Origin: Actinomucor elegans
Lineage: Eukaryota > Mucoromycota > Mucoromycetes > Mucorales > Mucoraceae
Direction of reading: 5' to 3'
Assembly (NCBI GenBank): GCA_026027325.1
Contig: JAMSLZ010000010.1
Coordinates: 1,302,001 to 1,366,000, forward strand
Length of the DNA stretch: 64,000 bases
Under the pieces are notes generated by a model, which saw only the letters and a program-made list of their open reading frames with translations, was not told the origin of the DNA and did no database searches. Below are positions 62,498 to 64,000 of this stretch, in pieces. Positions within the stretch are counted from its first letter, which is position 1, and the number at the start of each line of letters is the position of its first letter. Position numbers and translations under genes: made by a program.

Positions 62498-63549
62498 ATA
62501 ACCCAGCTCTAAAGAGCATGTAATTCTCTGTTTTCTTTATTAAGCTGACTGACGTTTTTCGCGGTATAACCTACATGTAATCTTATGTACTTGGTATATT
62601 GGCTGTACTTACAATACAATGAGATATCTGCTAAATCATTCTGGCTTTCGATTATACCCCTCTTTTTAACTTATATAATAAAAGGTAATCCTATGTTTTG
62701 CAGGATTCTGTCCCTAATGTCTCTCTAATATTACTTTGCATATCCAAAACCGTCAAGCGCTAAGTAATTGCAATATTAGACTAGTAGGATCGGTCGAAAA
62801 ATCTATAGAACATTTAACAATCATATGAAAAGCAGGCAATTTACAATTAACTGTTGAAAAGTAGCATATTTCTTGCGCTTTAGTCAGACAATGGTTCTAG
62901 TGGTTGTTTTCGATCATTTTGAACGAGTACTAGTCGCAAGATGAAATATCTGAATTGAATCAGTCTAGAGATCTAGAAATCCTACAAGTAAAAACCTTGA
63001 AGAAATTTATTCCAAGAAATGGAAATTGCAACTTAGAGAACTCTAAAGCACAAATGCATATAGCACAAACGTAGTAAAATTTGTAGAAATTACTTCTTTT
63101 TTTGAATGATATGCGGTTTGTGTATGAATCTTTCTGTATTTATTAAGTTTGCGGCATTAACAGATCGCCTTTGTTTTCCATCTATTTCCAGCTATTCAAA
63201 GTTATAGCTTGACCTGACTTTTAGCTCAGATATGATTGTTTAGACAATTAGTTGAGAGGGGAGAAGAAGGACTCATTTTTAACTTCAGGCTATCCAACGA
63301 ATTTCATCGATATGTATTTCTACTACCAGCTTAGTTTGGTTTCACAGCATTGAAGCACGATTATCATCACAATAAATCAATACATAACATTACATAAGTC
63401 TCCATACTTTATTTAGAGATATTTGTATCGATAGAAGATCATGTACACATACACTTGCTTTCACATAGAATTAGGTTATATAATGCTATCTAGTTAATCA
63501 TTTAAGCTTTATTATTACTGCTGCTGCGGTTAGTATGATAGATAATAAG
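62498..63549. other. 3' flank of the right-edge kinase and spacer
   Basis: AT-rich with no coding signal. It presumably includes the 3' UTR of the kinase in its last 100-200 bases. Confidence 0.4.
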
Positions 63550-63943
63550 TTAAATCTTGGTTTTGGTTCTGAATTTAAGTAAAGGCGCTAAGATTTCCAA
63601 AGGACCAGCCTTTTTCAAAAACTCGTGCTAAAATAATGATCAGTATATACGATAAGTTTAGAATATTAATATCAGAGCTTACATTGATTAATTCCATTGA
63701 ATTGGCTCGAGATCTAACATCAACACAAAGGCATACTGCTAAAAACGATTTCAATTCACTCGATAATCTTTCTGGGTTCTTCAAGGTAGGCGTGCCATTG
63801 GTGGCGATTAGATACAAAGCTTTCAAAGGTTCTTCATCAAGATAAGGTGGTTCGTTTTCGATCATCTCGATAGCCATGATGCCAAGAGACCAAATATCGA
63901 CCTTTGCACCATATTCTTTTTGCTTGACTACCTCAGGTGCCAT
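63550..63943 (-). CDS. PAK/STE20-type kinase, C-terminal exons (cut by the right edge)
   Basis: Two minus-strand exons, 63683-63943 and 63550-63627, joined in phase by a 55-nt intron, give the last 112 residues. The upstream exon starts exactly at [20 protein letters not shown], the end of the activation segment and subdomains [26 protein letters not shown] and [19 protein letters not shown] follow. The C-terminal [17 protein letters not shown] is characteristic of PAK/Ste20/Cla4 kinases, which act downstream of Cdc42/Rac. The catalytic half lies outside the window, so activity cannot be judged. Confidence 0.88.
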
Positions 63944-64000
63944 CTATTTCAGATGAATTAGTTGGCCTGTTTTTTTGTTTTGTTCATAATGCCAAACTCA

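Overview
The window looks like nuclear DNA of an early-diverging filamentous fungus, most likely Mucoromycota/Mucorales. The supporting evidence is AT-rich spacers, many short introns (mostly 48-80 nt, GTRNGT donors, CTAAC/CTAAT branch-like sites), a class IV/Chs3-type chitin synthase, a MATA-type HMG-box factor, and the fungal relatives of every housekeeping gene found. This is inference from gene content; no ribosomal RNA or mitochondrial marker is present to settle the taxon.

Left part (1-31.3 kb, gene-dense): the 3' end of an unrecognised gene (20-404, +), EAPP-like zinc protein (+), RAB11/YPT31 (-), a STE20-family kinase (+), ribosome-biogenesis factor KRI1 (+), BAR-SH3 protein RVS167 (+), a chitin synthase (-), a 3.7-kb spacer with a dead LINE, WEE1-type kinase (+), YOP1/REEP5 (+), ribosomal protein S23 (-), a low-complexity protein with tryptophan motifs (+), a bHLH factor (+) and CTP synthase (-). 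Middle part (31.3-45.4 kb): a spacer with orphan coding fragments, ETFRF1/LYRM5 (+) tightly followed by a Sec7-PH ARF exchange factor (+), an unrecognised minus-strand gene candidate, and a divergent HMG-box (-)/HEM4 (+) pair. Right part (45.4-64 kb, gene-poor): a broken small secreted-protein gene (-), a cytochrome P450 (-, nine exons), a TA-flanked MITE, a LINE remnant, eIF4G (+), and the 3' end of a PAK/STE20-type kinase (-) running off the right edge.

Most genes are independent housekeeping units. Membrane traffic and cell-wall delivery are loosely over-represented (RAB11, RVS167, YOP1, Sec7-PH, chitin synthase, STE20-type kinases), but nothing suggests a co-regulated cluster. Exon joins given below were checked by hand for reading phase. 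For the main genes they give uninterrupted proteins ending at a stop.

The least explained features lie in the spacers: (i) a family of roughly 35-60-bp dispersed repeats, in both orientations and only between genes; (ii) several short coding-like islands that do not show up as intact long ORFs, including a phase-consistent three-exon C-terminus at 41.1-41.7 kb and a secreted-protein gene broken by one base in a homopolymer; (iii) nine A/T homopolymer tracts of similar length (25-34 nt); (iv) unusual splicing (an 18-nt microexon and a GC-AG intron).
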